A stretch of 11,098 nucleotides of DNA from UBA940 sp964464465 (GTDB lineage Bacteria > Bacteroidota > Bacteroidia > Bacteroidales > Rikenellaceae). How positions within the stretch are numbered: the first letter of the stretch is position 1; each line of letters starts with the position of its first letter. A program made the translations under genes and the position numbers. The DNA is taken from contig CAYXGF010000054.1 in the NCBI GenBank assembly GCA_964464465.1, positions 1-11,098 on the forward strand. The letters are read 5' to 3'. The notes under the pieces were generated by a model, which worked only from the letters and a program-made list of their open reading frames with translations, did not search any database and was not told where the DNA came from. This document shows positions 1 through 8,320 of the stretch, piece after piece.

Positions 1-5
1 CGCTG

Positions 6-13
6 CAAAAGTA
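6..13 (-). promoter_or_regulatory. Possible Bacteroidetes -7 box facing left, out of the window
   Basis: Read on the minus strand the bases are TACTTTTG followed by CAGCG, which matches the Bacteroidetes -7 consensus TAnnTTTG and the CAGCG often seen just after it. No TTTG-like -33 element lies at the expected 19-21 bp upstream (around positions 33-37), so only half of the promoter is supported. It would drive a gene left of the window. Confidence 0.35.
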
Positions 14-126
14 AATAAATTCCCGTAAATGTTCCCATATATCCCGAAGAAAGTTAAAACGGATTAAAACAAATTATCGAGCCATTCCCGAATGTGATAC
101 CATATAAAACGCACTATATCAATCAT

Positions 127-134
127 TATATTTG
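127..134 (+). promoter_or_regulatory. Probable -7 box for the 264-1912 gene pair
   Basis: TATATTTG followed by CAT matches the Bacteroidetes TAnnTTTG element. No convincing -33 TTTG is seen 19-21 bp upstream. Transcription would begin near 140, giving a leader of roughly 120 nt before the ATG at 264. Confidence 0.4.
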
Positions 135-263
135 CATTTGATTAGCTTTTGTTTTCATTTACGAGTTTCCCGAACACATATCAAAACACATATTGCAGTT
201 CCACACTTTCTGTTTTTAGGAATCAGCCGCACAGAGAGCTAAGCGGCAAAACGTTATAACAAA

Positions 264-560
264 ATGATTAACTCTTATGCCAATCTGCGGGTTTTTGTCG
301 ATGGACACCTCGCGACAATCCTTGCTCCACTCGGAAAGACGTTCGACTCCAATCAGTTCGTCGAATCATTTCACCGAACGTATCCCTGCGAATATGCTGC
401 TGCGATGCGGTTTGCCGGAACCTACGGCAATCTGAACACATGGTTCGCACGCTGGTACTTGAAAGAATGCGGCTCGGTTCGCGATATGGGTCTCGACAGC
501 AAGGCGAGACCGTCTGCAAACGACAATCCTACACACAACCACCGCTGGGAAAAACTTTAA
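264..560 (+). CDS. Small hypothetical protein (98 aa)
   Basis: The function is not recognised. The 98-aa product has no signal peptide, membrane segment or cysteine-pair motif. Residues about 26-70 look like a compact helical unit rich in aromatic residues (FDSNQFVESFHRTYPCEY, then TWFARWYLKECG). This pattern resembles short Bacteroidetes proteins with a 'F-x-s-x-x-F-I/V-x-x-F-x-x-x-Y/F-P-x-x-Y' motif, but the resemblance is from memory and assigns no role. The C-terminal 25 residues are polar and probably flexible. The ATG at 264 is the natural start; the ribosome-binding site is weak, as is usual in Bacteroidetes. It ends 14 bp before the next gene on the same strand, so the two are probably co-transcribed from the box at 127-134. 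A reading frame on the opposite strand covers much of it, but it lacks any recognisable features. Confidence 0.6.
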   Translation: MINSYANLRVFVDGHLATILAPLGKTFDSNQFVESFHRTYPCEYAAAMRFAGTYGNLNTWFARWYLKECGSVRDMGLDSKARPSANDNPTHNHRWEKL

Positions 561-574
561 CGGAAAAGACGACC

Positions 575-1912
575 ATGAAACGGATTATATTATTTTTACT
601 GATAGCAATATCGTTCTGCCCGATTGCCGAGGCCAAAAAGAAAACCATTACTTACCGAAACGGTTATAATTCATATTATTGCAAATGCACGGGAACATTT
701 TATAAAAGACATCTGTGTGACGGCACTGTCGAGTTTCGTTACTTTGATTATGGCAGACAGCCACGCATAATACTGACCGGAGAATATTCAAAGCCAGACT
801 ATAACTTAACAACACCCACCGACTCTATTAACACATTCACCGGCTTATTAACATATAAAGGTGTGCATGGTGAATTACAATTCAAATGCTCGGGACTGAT
901 TTCGAATTGTTACGCACAAGAGCGCTCGTTCGACATATCATCGGAATCAAAACACACGAACTGGCTGCTGAATCTGCGGTTTACGGAGATTATCAATCCG
1001 AGCTTCAATATGTTTTATGAAATTGATTCGGTATTGATAAATGAAAGATTCATTGGCGGCAGGTCATTAGCAAAGAAGCGCAATACCCAATGGAAAGAAC
1101 TGGTTGATTATTTAGGTGGTTTTTATACGCGAGACATACAAGCGACAATCTATTTTGCGAATGGCGATAGATATTCCGGGCCAATATACCATCAACATTC
1201 CATCTGGCATATTGGGACACTGCAAACATCTACTACAACAATACCTTACATAACATATCACTGGCACAACGGCGATTATTTCGAAGGAACAGCTACTTTA
1301 AAAGGATACAGAATCATACCAATAAAAGGCAAGATGACATATGCAGACGGCACACACGATAATGACTGGTCTATCAGATACGAGGAAATTGATTATTTCA
1401 CATACGAAACGACACTTACGCAGTTTCGGGAGATTATCGCAAAAAAACGTGAAAAAGAGCGATTGGTAGAATTGGCGGAGCAGCAATACAAAGCCGAGCA
1501 GGCGCGGAAAGAGGCGGAGCTCAAAGCCGAGCAGGCGCGGAAAGAGGCTGAAAAAGCAGAAAAAGAAGCTGAGCGAAAACGAAAGATTATTCAGAAATAC
1601 GGACAGAAGTACGGTCAATTGATTATCGACAAAGAATTGGCGCTCGGCATGACGAAAGAAATGTGCGAGCAGGTTGTTCATTTCGAATATTACGATGTTC
1701 AAACATACAGCAGCGGCGGACATACCTACGAGAAATGGACTTACAACAGCGCAAGATTAAAAGGAGAAGTTTTTAGACAAGATGCAGAAGCAGTTAAATT
1801 TTTCAATGCCATGTCTATACTTCTTTGGTGTACTGGAAATAGTATGGATAATATAGCAGCACCTTATAAGATGCTTAAATTCACTGACGGAAAACTTACG
1901 GATATGTATTGA
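575..1912 (+). CDS. Secreted protein with MORN-like segments, coiled coil and C-terminal domain
   Basis: A 445-aa exported protein of unknown function. The frame is open upstream to 440, but the ATG at 575 is preferred. It starts a clear type I signal peptide (MKRIILFLLIAISFCPIAEA, probable cleavage after AEA at 18-20) and has GGAAAAG just upstream. The cysteine at 15 is not in a lipobox. Residues 21-180 are a polar, beta-rich region with several cysteines. Segments near 190-204 (YFANGDRYSGPIY), 228-243 (HWHNGDYFEGTATLKG) and 252-262 resemble degenerate MORN repeats. Residues about 284-338 form a highly charged coiled coil with an exact tandem peptide repeat. Residues about 340-365 (KYGQKYG, then LALGMTKEMC) resemble the start of a C-terminal domain common in Bacteroidetes exported proteins, in which a GMT-K-M motif is followed by an EKWTY-like strand (386-390) and a terminal F-x-x-GKLT strand (436-442). 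It probably acts in the periplasm or at the outer membrane. It is followed by an intrinsic terminator. Confidence 0.75.
   Translation: MKRIILFLLIAISFCPIAEAKKKTITYRNGYNSYYCKCTGTFYKRHLCDGTVEFRYFDYGRQPRIILTGEYSKPDYNLTTPTDSINTFTGLLTYKGVHGELQFKCSGLISNCYAQERSFDISSESKHTNWLLNLRFTEIINPSFNMFYEIDSVLINERFIGGRSLAKKRNTQWKELVDYLGGFYTRDIQATIYFANGDRYSGPIYHQHSIWHIGTLQTSTTTIPYITYHWHNGDYFEGTATLKGYRIIPIKGKMTYADGTHDNDWSIRYEEIDYFTYETTLTQFREIIAKKREKERLVELAEQQYKAEQARKEAELKAEQARKEAEKAEKEAERKRKIIQKYGQKYGQLIIDKELALGMTKEMCEQVVHFEYYDVQTYSSGGHTYEKWTYNSARLKGEVFRQDAEAVKFFNAMSILLWCTGNSMDNIAAPYKMLKFTDGKLTDMY
1490..1548 (+). repeat. Tandem 26-bp coding repeat in the coiled coil
   Basis: Positions 1490-1515 and 1523-1548 are identical over 26 bp (start AAAGCCGAGCAGG), with a 33-bp period. 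They encode an 11-residue coiled-coil unit, KAEQARKEAEL/K. Identity at the DNA level, not just the protein level, points to recent slippage or duplication, so copy number may vary between strains. Confidence 0.85.
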
Positions 1913-1950
1913 TGTTCGGCAATCGTATGCTAACGCCGGATTTACAATAT

Positions 1951-1988
1951 AGAATCAGGCTGCGATAATTCGCAGCCTGATTCTTTTT
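1951..1988 (+). terminator. Rho-independent terminator, possibly bidirectional
   Basis: Perfect 14-bp stem (AGAATCAGGCTGCG at 1951-1964 pairing with 1971-1984), 6-nt loop ATAATT, and a T run at 1984-1988 on the plus strand. It lies 38 bp after the stop of the 445-aa gene. It also lies between convergent genes, so it may stop transcription from the HdeD gene. On the minus strand the tail (ATATTG) is poorer, so plus-strand termination is the better supported role. Confidence 0.9.
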
Positions 1989-2021
1989 CAATAGACTCCG
2001 TACGGAAAGAGTTTTAGATGC

Positions 2022-2603
2022 CTATCTGTCGAATCTGAGGTGCACGCCTCGCAGCTGCCACGACATGGAGCAGGCCCCGATGCCGGCCAACAGCAGCGAC
2101 ACGCCGACCCATGCGATAACCACAGGGATGCCGAAAACAAGGGGCTGGAAAAGTATCCACATAGAGCAGAACAGCAGAAGCACGCCCAGCATTATGGTCC
2201 ACCCTGCGCCGCTGACCTCCAACGACCACATGTCGCTGCCGAAACCGATTGCCCAGAACGCACGCATCAGCAGCCAGAATCCCATGAAGAGCGGAAGCGT
2301 CTCGGCCGACAGGCGCACATTGAAAATAAGAATCACTCCGAGCAGGGCCTCTATTATTCCGGAGACCACCATCCATCCGCGCCCCGTGACATACCCGCGG
2401 TCTGTGGACGAAAGTATGATTTCGAGAACGCCGGCGCACAGTATCAGCCAGCCGAAAATGACGGCCAAAGACAGATAACTCTGAGCCGGATAAGCAAAAG
2501 TCAGAATACCGGCGGCCAGAAGTATCAGGCCAACGATACCGTAAAGCCACCAGTAACGGATGGCTCGTTTCGAATTTTCAATCAAATTAAAAAATCTATC
2601 CAT
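2022..2603 (-). CDS. HdeD-family (DUF308) integral membrane protein
   Basis: A 193-aa inner-membrane protein with six predicted helices in three pairs (about 18-36, 43-63, 76-95, 101-120, 133-153, 157-178). The loops and polar residues recur in the pattern of HdeD/DUF308 proteins, for example LAAGILTFAYPAQS followed by a second helix, then GWMVVSGIIEALLGVILIFN. The E. coli member is linked to acid resistance at high cell density; the biochemical role is unsettled, and the job here is unknown. The frame is open upstream to 2747. The ATG at 2603 is chosen because it is preceded by AAAAGAAGTGATT and because the upstream extension is arginine- and cysteine-rich and unlike the family. The gene is divergent from the efflux operon and convergent with the 445-aa gene. 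A promoter was looked for upstream on the minus strand; no TAnnTTTG was found. Confidence 0.85.
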   Translation of the reverse strand: MDRFFNLIENSKRAIRYWWLYGIVGLILLAAGILTFAYPAQSYLSLAVIFGWLILCAGVLEIILSSTDRGYVTGRGWMVVSGIIEALLGVILIFNVRLSAETLPLFMGFWLLMRAFWAIGFGSDMWSLEVSGAGWTIMLGVLLLFCSMWILFQPLVFGIPVVIAWVGVSLLLAGIGACSMSWQLRGVHLRFDR

Positions 2604-2835
2604 AATCACTTCTTTTTTACAGTCCGGCAACGCGGACAATGATTCCGCCCGGCTATACGTCAAATACCAGGCCAACCGCGCGCATAATACCCTAAAAAAA
2701 CACCCCGGCGATTCACCCGCGTTTTTCGGCGTTTGGCAGACAGGCACCAGACTTCCGAATCACACGGGGACAAAAAAACATCGCGTTTCACTATTTTTAC
2801 CGATGTTTCATGGCGTTCCTGTTCAATCAAAACAG

Positions 2836-2843
2836 TATCTTTG
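2836..2843 (+). promoter_or_regulatory. Probable -7 box of the RND efflux operon
   Basis: TATCTTTG followed by CATAT matches the Bacteroidetes -7 consensus TAnnTTTG. Transcription would start near 2850, about 27 nt before the adaptor ATG at 2877. No TTTG is seen at the usual 19-21 bp upstream. The nearest candidate, TTTC at 2806-2809, is too far away, so promoter strength may depend on an activator. The 2604-2876 gap between the two divergent genes holds no other recognised site. Confidence 0.55.
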
Positions 2844-2876
2844 CATATTCCAAACGAAACCTATTTATAGAAACAG

Positions 2877-3959
2877 ATGAACAAGAAGAAAAGATGGCTG
2901 CTCGTGGCCGTCGTTATCGTTGTTTTTTGCTCGGCGATGGGCCTGTACGCACATTTCGGCGGCACGGCAGACGACACTCCACAGCAAACGGCCCCTGCCG
3001 CAGGTGCGCGGACCCGCTCCGTACTGAACGTAAACGGCATGATACTGCGCGAAAAAACGCTCTCGGACGGAATCACGCTCATCGGCAACCTGCTGCCGGA
3101 TGAGGAGGTGGACCTGTCGTTCGAGACATCCGGAAAAATCACACGCATAGATTTCCGCGAAGGAGAGACCGTCCGCCGCGGCGACCTTCTGGCAAAGGTC
3201 AACGACTCGCCGCTGCTGGCCCAGCTCGCACGCTACCAGGCACAGATAGAACTGGCACAGGCCCGCGTGTACCGTCAGAACGCGCTGCTCGAAAAAGACG
3301 CGGTAAGCCAGGAGGCATACCAGCAGGCGCAGACCGAACTGGCGATTCTCGAAGCCGACATGAACATTGTCCGTTCCAATATTGCCCTGACGGAGCTGCG
3401 CGCTCCGTTCGACGGCATCATAGGTCTGCGCAACGTGAGTTTGGGCGCATACGCATCGCCGAACTTGGTGGTGGCCAAGCTCACAAAAATATCGCCGCTT
3501 AAAATAGACCTGTTCGTTCCGGAACGCTACGCCTCGCAGATAAAGCCCGGCACACGGCTCACATTCGAAGCGGAAGGCATCAACCGCACGTTCGAGGCAT
3601 CGGTATATGCAAAGGAATCGAAAGTTGACAAGGCCACCCGCACGCTGGCCGTACGCGCCTCATATCCGAACAGAGGCGGAGAGTTGCAGCCGGGACGCTT
3701 CGTCACCGTAAACATCCGCATGCAGGATATCGCCGATGCCATCGCAGTGCCGACCGAAGCCATAGTTCCGGAGATGGGCGTGGACAAGGTGTATCTGTAC
3801 AAAAACGGCAAGGCGCACGCAGTACCTGTCAGGACGGGACTAAGAACCGAAGCCGAGATACAGATAACGGAAGGTCTGAGCGCCGGCGACACTCTCATAA
3901 CATCCGGTACGCTGCAATTGCGCGAAGGTCTGCCGGTACAACTCGACGTCGTTGAATAA
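2877..3959 (+). CDS. RND efflux periplasmic adaptor (membrane fusion protein)
   Basis: A 360-aa AcrA-type adaptor that would bridge the inner-membrane pump and the outer-membrane channel. Residues 5-24 form an N-terminal membrane anchor after NKKKR; the cysteine at 18 follows Phe and is not a good lipobox. The first half of the biotinyl-lipoyl domain is at about 81-109 (SGKITRIDFREGETVRRGDLL). An alpha-helical hairpin follows at about 110-172, with Q/A/E-rich coiled-coil helices. The second lipoyl half is at about 173-203 (LRAPFDGIIGLRNVSLGAYASP). A beta-barrel domain covers about 205-282, and a membrane-proximal domain covers the rest, ending with the usual VPTEAIV strand (291-297) and 'G-L-x-x-G-D-T-L-I-T-S-G' segment (333-344). 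The length and domain order are normal for the family. It is the first gene of a three-gene operon, 15 bp before the pump gene. Substrate cannot be read from the sequence. Confidence 0.95.
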   Translation: MNKKKRWLLVAVVIVVFCSAMGLYAHFGGTADDTPQQTAPAAGARTRSVLNVNGMILREKTLSDGITLIGNLLPDEEVDLSFETSGKITRIDFREGETVRRGDLLAKVNDSPLLAQLARYQAQIELAQARVYRQNALLEKDAVSQEAYQQAQTELAILEADMNIVRSNIALTELRAPFDGIIGLRNVSLGAYASPNLVVAKLTKISPLKIDLFVPERYASQIKPGTRLTFEAEGINRTFEASVYAKESKVDKATRTLAVRASYPNRGGELQPGRFVTVNIRMQDIADAIAVPTEAIVPEMGVDKVYLYKNGKAHAVPVRTGLRTEAEIQITEGLSAGDTLITSGTLQLREGLPVQLDVVE

Positions 3960-3974
3960 AGAGCCACCAAGCAT

Positions 3975-6900
3975 ATGAATATATCGGAACTCAGCATACG
4001 CCGCCCTGTCATGGCGACGGTTCTGACAATCATAATAATCCTGTTCGGATGTATCGGTTACAGCTCGCTCGGGGTCAGGGAATACCCGAGCGTCGACAAC
4101 CCGATAATATCGGTCACATGTTCCTATCCGGGAGCGAATGCCGACGTCATAGAGAATCAGATTACCGAACCTCTGGAACAGAACATAAACGGCATTCCCG
4201 GCATCCGGGCCCTGACGAGCGTCAGCAGCCAGGGACAGTGCCGCATCACGGTGGAGTTCGAACTGTCGGTGGATTTGGAGACGGCGGCAAACGATGTGCG
4301 CGACAAAGTTTCGCGCGCCCAGCGATACCTGCCGCGCGACTGCGACCCGCCGACCGTGACGAAGGCGGATGCCGACGCAACACCGATTCTGATGGTGACG
4401 GTGCAGAGCGACAAACGCTCGCTGCTCGAACTGAGCGAGATTGCCGACCTGACGGTCAAGGAGCAGTTGCAGACGATAAGCGACGTGAGCTCCGTGGTGA
4501 TATGGGGAGAGAAAAGATATTCGATGCGCCTGTGGCTCGACCCCGCAAAAATGGCCGGATACGGCATTACGCCGACAGACATAAAGAACGCGCTGGACCG
4601 TGAAAATGTGGAGCTGCCGTCCGGAAGCATCGAGGGCAACAGCACCGAGCTGACGATACGCACGCTCGGACTGATGCACACGGCCCGCGAGTTCAACGAC
4701 CTGGCCATACGCGAGACAGACGACAGAATCATACGTCTGAGCGACATAGGACGTGCCGAGCTCGGCCCGCAGGATACCCGCAGTTACATGAAGATGAACG
4801 GTGTGCCGATGGTGGGCATAGTGGTGATTCCGCAGCCGGGCGCCAATCACATAGAGATTGCGGACGCCGTGTACGAACGTATGCGAAGCATGTCCAAAGA
4901 TTTGCCCGACGACATAGTGACGGGATACGGATTCGACAGCACCCGATTCATCCGCGCATCGATAGGCGAAGTGATGCAAACGGTGTACGAAGCGTTTATT
5001 CTGGTGATAATCATAATATTCCTGTTTCTGAGAAACTGGCGTGTCACGCTCATTCCGTGCATAGTCATTCCCGTATCGCTTATCGGCACGTTCTTCCTCA
5101 TGTACATGGCCGGATTCTCCATAAACGTACTGTCGATGCTTGCCGTCGTGCTGTCGGTGGGACTTGTCGTTGACGACGCCATTGTGATGACGGAAAACAT
5201 ATATCTGCGCATCGAACGCGGAATGACACCTTTCGAAGCGGGAATCGACGGTGCGAAAGAGATATTTTTCGCGGTTCTGTCCACGTCTGTAACGCTCATT
5301 GCAGTGTTCTTCCCGATAGTCTTCATGCAAGGAATGACCGGAAAACTGTTCCGCGAATTCAGCCTCGTCATATCCGGCGCCGTAATAATATCGACGTTCG
5401 CAGCACTTACCGTAACACCGATGCTGGCCACGAAACTGCTGAAACGTCAGGAGAAGAAAAGCCGTTTCTACATGGCTACCGAACCGTTCTTCGTATGGCT
5501 CAACAATTTTTACAGCCGCACGCTGTCCGCGTTCCTGCACCACCGGTGGCTCGCGCTGCCTCTTGTCGCAGTCACAGCCGCGATTATCGGATGGCTGTGG
5601 AGCACGATTCCCGCGGAGATGGCTCCGCTCGAAGACCGCTCTCAAATCACGATAAATACTTCCGGCTCCGAAGGCGCCACGTATGAATACATGCGCGACT
5701 ACACCGAAAGCATCAACTTTCTGGTCGACTCGCTGATACCGGAGGCTCAGACCGTCACGGCACGCGTGGCCAGCGGACGAGGCAACATCCGCATAGCCCT
5801 GACAGACATTGCAGAACGGGAAAGAAAACAGACAGACATAGCAGAACAGCTCTCCGCGGCAGTGCGCACACAGACCAAGGCCCGTGCATTCGTTCAGCAG
5901 CAGACTACTTTCGGCGGACGGCGCGGCAGCATGCCGGTACAGTACGTCCTGCAAGCGACCGACATAGAACGTCTGCAACAGGTTCTGCCTGAATTCATGC
6001 GGCTGGTAAACGAAAGCCCTGTTTTCCAGATGGCCGACGCAGACTTGAAGTTCAGCAAACCGGAATCACGGATTTACATAAACAGGGACAAGGCAAGACT
6101 GCTGGGCGTGAGCACCCGCGACATAGCGCAGACCCTGCAATACGGTCTGAGCGGCCAGCGTATGGGATATTTCTATATGAACGGAAAACAATACGAGATA
6201 CTGGCTGAGATAAACCGTCAGCAGCGCAACAAACCGTCGGACCTGAAATCCATATACCTGCGCTCCGAGAGCGGCGAGATGATTCAGCTCGACAATCTGG
6301 TATCGTTGCAGGAGAATGTGGCACCGCCGCAACTGTACCATTACAACCGCTTCCTCTCGGCAACCGTATCGGCGGGACTGGCCAAAGGGTACACCATCGG
6401 GCAGGGTCTGGACGAGATGGACAGAATCGCGCAGCAGGTGCTGCCTGACGATTTCCGCACGGCTCTGGCAGGTGACTCCAAGGAGTTCCGCGAGAGTTCG
6501 TCATCTCTGATGTTCGCCTTCTTGCTGGCCATAATACTCATATACCTGATTCTCGCCGCACAGTTCGAGAGCTTCAAGGACCCGGCAATCATCATGCTCA
6601 CGGTTCCGCTGGCCATCGCCGGCGCTCTCGTATTCATGGCCCTCAGAGAACAGACCATGAATATATTCTCGCAGATTGGTATAATAATGCTTATAGGCCT
6701 GGTGGCCAAGAACGGTATTCTTATCGTCGAATTCGCCAACCAGAAACAGGAGTCCGGAATGGACAAGATGCAGGCCATAGAGCAGGCTGCTCTGCAACGC
6801 ATGCGGCCGATTCTGATGACAAGCGCATCCACCATTCTCGGTCTGCTGCCTCTGACAGTGGCAACAGGCGAGGGCGCGGCAGGACGAATAGCCATGGGCA

Positions 6901-7010
6901 CGGCCGTCGTAGGCGGAATGCTCGTCTCCACGCTGCTTACGCTGTACGTCGTACCGGCCTTTTACAGTTACGTATCCACCGACAGAACGAAGAAACAACA
7001 CCTGAAATGA
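3975..7010 (+). CDS. RND multidrug efflux pump, HAE1/AcrB type
   Basis: A 1011-aa inner-membrane proton antiporter that would export hydrophobic or amphiphilic compounds from the periplasm through the adaptor and channel encoded beside it. It shows the standard duplicated layout: one helix at 11-30, a periplasmic loop to about 335, six helices to about 487, a helix at about 525-543, a second periplasmic loop to about 842, and final helices to 1000. The proton-relay residues are present: D400-D401 in GLVVDDAIVMTEN, K912 in GLVAKNGILIVEF, and R944 in QRMRPILMTS. These correspond to AcrB D407/D408, K940 and R971. The first-loop signature SYPGANADVIENQITEPLEQ (50-69) is typical of the family. The length is slightly shorter than AcrB (1049 aa). 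The start MNISELSIRRPVMA is the usual one. It overlaps the channel gene by 4 bp (ATGA), implying translational coupling. No damage is seen. Confidence 0.97.
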   Translation: MNISELSIRRPVMATVLTIIIILFGCIGYSSLGVREYPSVDNPIISVTCSYPGANADVIENQITEPLEQNINGIPGIRALTSVSSQGQCRITVEFELSVDLETAANDVRDKVSRAQRYLPRDCDPPTVTKADADATPILMVTVQSDKRSLLELSEIADLTVKEQLQTISDVSSVVIWGEKRYSMRLWLDPAKMAGYGITPTDIKNALDRENVELPSGSIEGNSTELTIRTLGLMHTAREFNDLAIRETDDRIIRLSDIGRAELGPQDTRSYMKMNGVPMVGIVVIPQPGANHIEIADAVYERMRSMSKDLPDDIVTGYGFDSTRFIRASIGEVMQTVYEAFILVIIIIFLFLRNWRVTLIPCIVIPVSLIGTFFLMYMAGFSINVLSMLAVVLSVGLVVDDAIVMTENIYLRIERGMTPFEAGIDGAKEIFFAVLSTSVTLIAVFFPIVFMQGMTGKLFREFSLVISGAVIISTFAALTVTPMLATKLLKRQEKKSRFYMATEPFFVWLNNFYSRTLSAFLHHRWLALPLVAVTAAIIGWLWSTIPAEMAPLEDRSQITINTSGSEGATYEYMRDYTESINFLVDSLIPEAQTVTARVASGRGNIRIALTDIAERERKQTDIAEQLSAAVRTQTKARAFVQQQTTFGGRRGSMPVQYVLQATDIERLQQVLPEFMRLVNESPVFQMADADLKFSKPESRIYINRDKARLLGVSTRDIAQTLQYGLSGQRMGYFYMNGKQYEILAEINRQQRNKPSDLKSIYLRSESGEMIQLDNLVSLQENVAPPQLYHYNRFLSATVSAGLAKGYTIGQGLDEMDRIAQQVLPDDFRTALAGDSKEFRESSSSLMFAFLLAIILIYLILAAQFESFKDPAIIMLTVPLAIAGALVFMALREQTMNIFSQIGIIMLIGLVAKNGILIVEFANQKQESGMDKMQAIEQAALQRMRPILMTSASTILGLLPLTVATGEGAAGRIAMGTAVVGGMLVSTLLTLYVVPAFYSYVSTDRTKKQHLK

Positions 7011-8320
7011 AACACAAAATTCTGACAATCATCATATCCGTCATATGCTGCTCCGCAGCCGCACAACAACCCCTAAGTCTGCACGACTGCATAGACGAAG
7101 GCCTCGAAAACAACTACGACATACGAATCGCCCGCGGCCAGCAGCAGATAGCTGAAAACAACGCCACGGCCGCTAATGCCGGTATGCTGCCTACACTCGG
7201 CCTTGCGGCCTCATATTCAGGAGCCCTCTCCGACCGTCGCACCGAGTATCGCAACGGCGAGTATTCTTCCGAAAAAGACCTGTTCGACGGAGCACTCAAT
7301 GCCGGCTTAACGCTCGACTGGACCGTTTTCAACGGCCTCCGCGCACGTATGAATTACAAGAAACTGCAACAGGAAAAACAGAACGGAGAGCTAAGGACAC
7401 GTATCGCCGTGGAGGATTTCATCGCCTCGCTGACGGCCGAATACTACAACTACATACAGCAGCAGCTGAGGCTGAATAATTTCCGTTACGCCATATCGCT
7501 CTCGCGCGAGCGACTGCGAATCACCGAACAAAGATTCAAAATAGGCAACTTCTCGCAGCTCGACCTCTTGCAGGCCCGCGTGGACTTCAATGCCGACAGT
7601 TCGAAATATATGTCCCAGCAGGAGGCGGTGACGGCATCGAGAATCCGCATCAACGAACTGATGGCCACAGGAGATGTCAACCGGCCTCTCACGGTCGCCG
7701 ATACAACCATCGACATAAACGAATCCCTGGTATGGGACACGCTGCTTGCCGGCACTCTGAGCACCAATGCCGAGATGCTCTCCGCCCAAAGGCAGACGGC
7801 CATTTCCGAGCTCGAACTCAAAGCCATACAGTCCCGCAACTATCCGTACATGAACCTTTCTGCCGGATATGGATACACCCTCAATCACTGGGTAAATTCA
7901 GATACGAAGACACGTTCCACACTCGGTCCCAATGCAGGAGTGAGGATAGGTTTCACGATTTTCGACGGCAACCGCCGCCGCGAACAGCGCAACGCACGCA
8001 TAGAGATAGAGAACTCGAAACTCTCCTGCGAGCGTCTGGAACAATCTCTGCTGGCGGATTTATCCAATTTCTGGCAGGCATACCGTAACAACCTGGAACT
8101 GGTGCGCCTCGAAAAACAGAACCTTCATGCCGCCCGCCAGAACTACGAAATCTCGATGGAACGATACCTGCTCGGAGACCTTCCGGGTATAGAGATGCGC
8201 GAGGCCCAGAAGAGTCTGCTCGACGCCGAGGAGCGCATACTCACCGCGCTGTACAACACCAAACTCTGTGAGATATCGCTGCTTCAAATCAGCGGCAACC
8301 TCACCGTATATCTGAATTGA
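7007..8320 (+). CDS. TolC-family outer-membrane efflux channel
   Basis: A 437-aa outer-membrane factor forming the exit duct of the pump. The signal peptide is about residues 1-19 (MKHKILTIIISVICCSAAA, then QQPLSLHDC). The internal duplication of the family is visible. In the first half come MLPTLGLAASYS (60-71), TVFNG (106-110) and RFKIGNFSQLDLLQARVDF (176-194). In the second half come SRNYPYMNLSAGYGY (276-290), TIFDG (317-321) and RYLLGDLPGIEMREAQKSLL (386-405). Each half thus has beta-strand segments followed by long helices rich in Q, E, R and L. There is no lipobox, so it is not a lipoprotein of the OprM kind. It starts inside the last codons of the pump gene (4-bp overlap). No clear intrinsic terminator is seen between 8321 and 8440; a weak 8-bp inverted repeat with a 28-nt loop (8336-8343 with 8372-8379) is the only candidate. 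Confidence 0.95.
   Translation: MKHKILTIIISVICCSAAAQQPLSLHDCIDEGLENNYDIRIARGQQQIAENNATAANAGMLPTLGLAASYSGALSDRRTEYRNGEYSSEKDLFDGALNAGLTLDWTVFNGLRARMNYKKLQQEKQNGELRTRIAVEDFIASLTAEYYNYIQQQLRLNNFRYAISLSRERLRITEQRFKIGNFSQLDLLQARVDFNADSSKYMSQQEAVTASRIRINELMATGDVNRPLTVADTTIDINESLVWDTLLAGTLSTNAEMLSAQRQTAISELELKAIQSRNYPYMNLSAGYGYTLNHWVNSDTKTRSTLGPNAGVRIGFTIFDGNRRREQRNARIEIENSKLSCERLEQSLLADLSNFWQAYRNNLELVRLEKQNLHAARQNYEISMERYLLGDLPGIEMREAQKSLLDAEERILTALYNTKLCEISLLQISGNLTVYLN

Larger units (their letters stand above)
1..263. other. Intergenic leader region with repeated TTCCCG motifs
   Basis: No gene is visible in this A+T-rich stretch. TTCCCG occurs exactly at 20-25, 85-90 and 167-172, and with one mismatch at 32-37 (TTCCCA) and 41-46 (ATCCCG). 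The copy at 85-90 sits in a small inverted repeat, CATTC-CC-GAATG, at 83-94. The region separates two promoter-like boxes facing opposite ways, so it may be a shared control region. That role is inference. Confidence 0.35.

Noticed and set aside
1298..1723. A minus-strand open frame with phenylalanine/leucine-rich stretches
   Set aside because: It is the complement of the lysine/glutamate-rich coiled coil, which automatically gives F/L-rich sequence.
2040..2642. Plus-strand open frames opposite the HdeD gene
   Set aside because: The products are low-complexity and polar without features, whereas the minus strand encodes six regular membrane helices of a known family.
2877..2940. Possible lipoprotein signal in the efflux adaptor (cysteine at residue 18)
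   Set aside because: The residue before the cysteine is Phe, which does not fit a lipobox. A plain N-terminal membrane anchor explains the segment.
3840..5978. A 712-codon open frame antisense to the pump gene
   Set aside because: It is a mirror of the codon bias of the G+C-rich pump gene. The translation is H/R/Y/C-rich with no domain, and the plus-strand RND protein is unambiguous.
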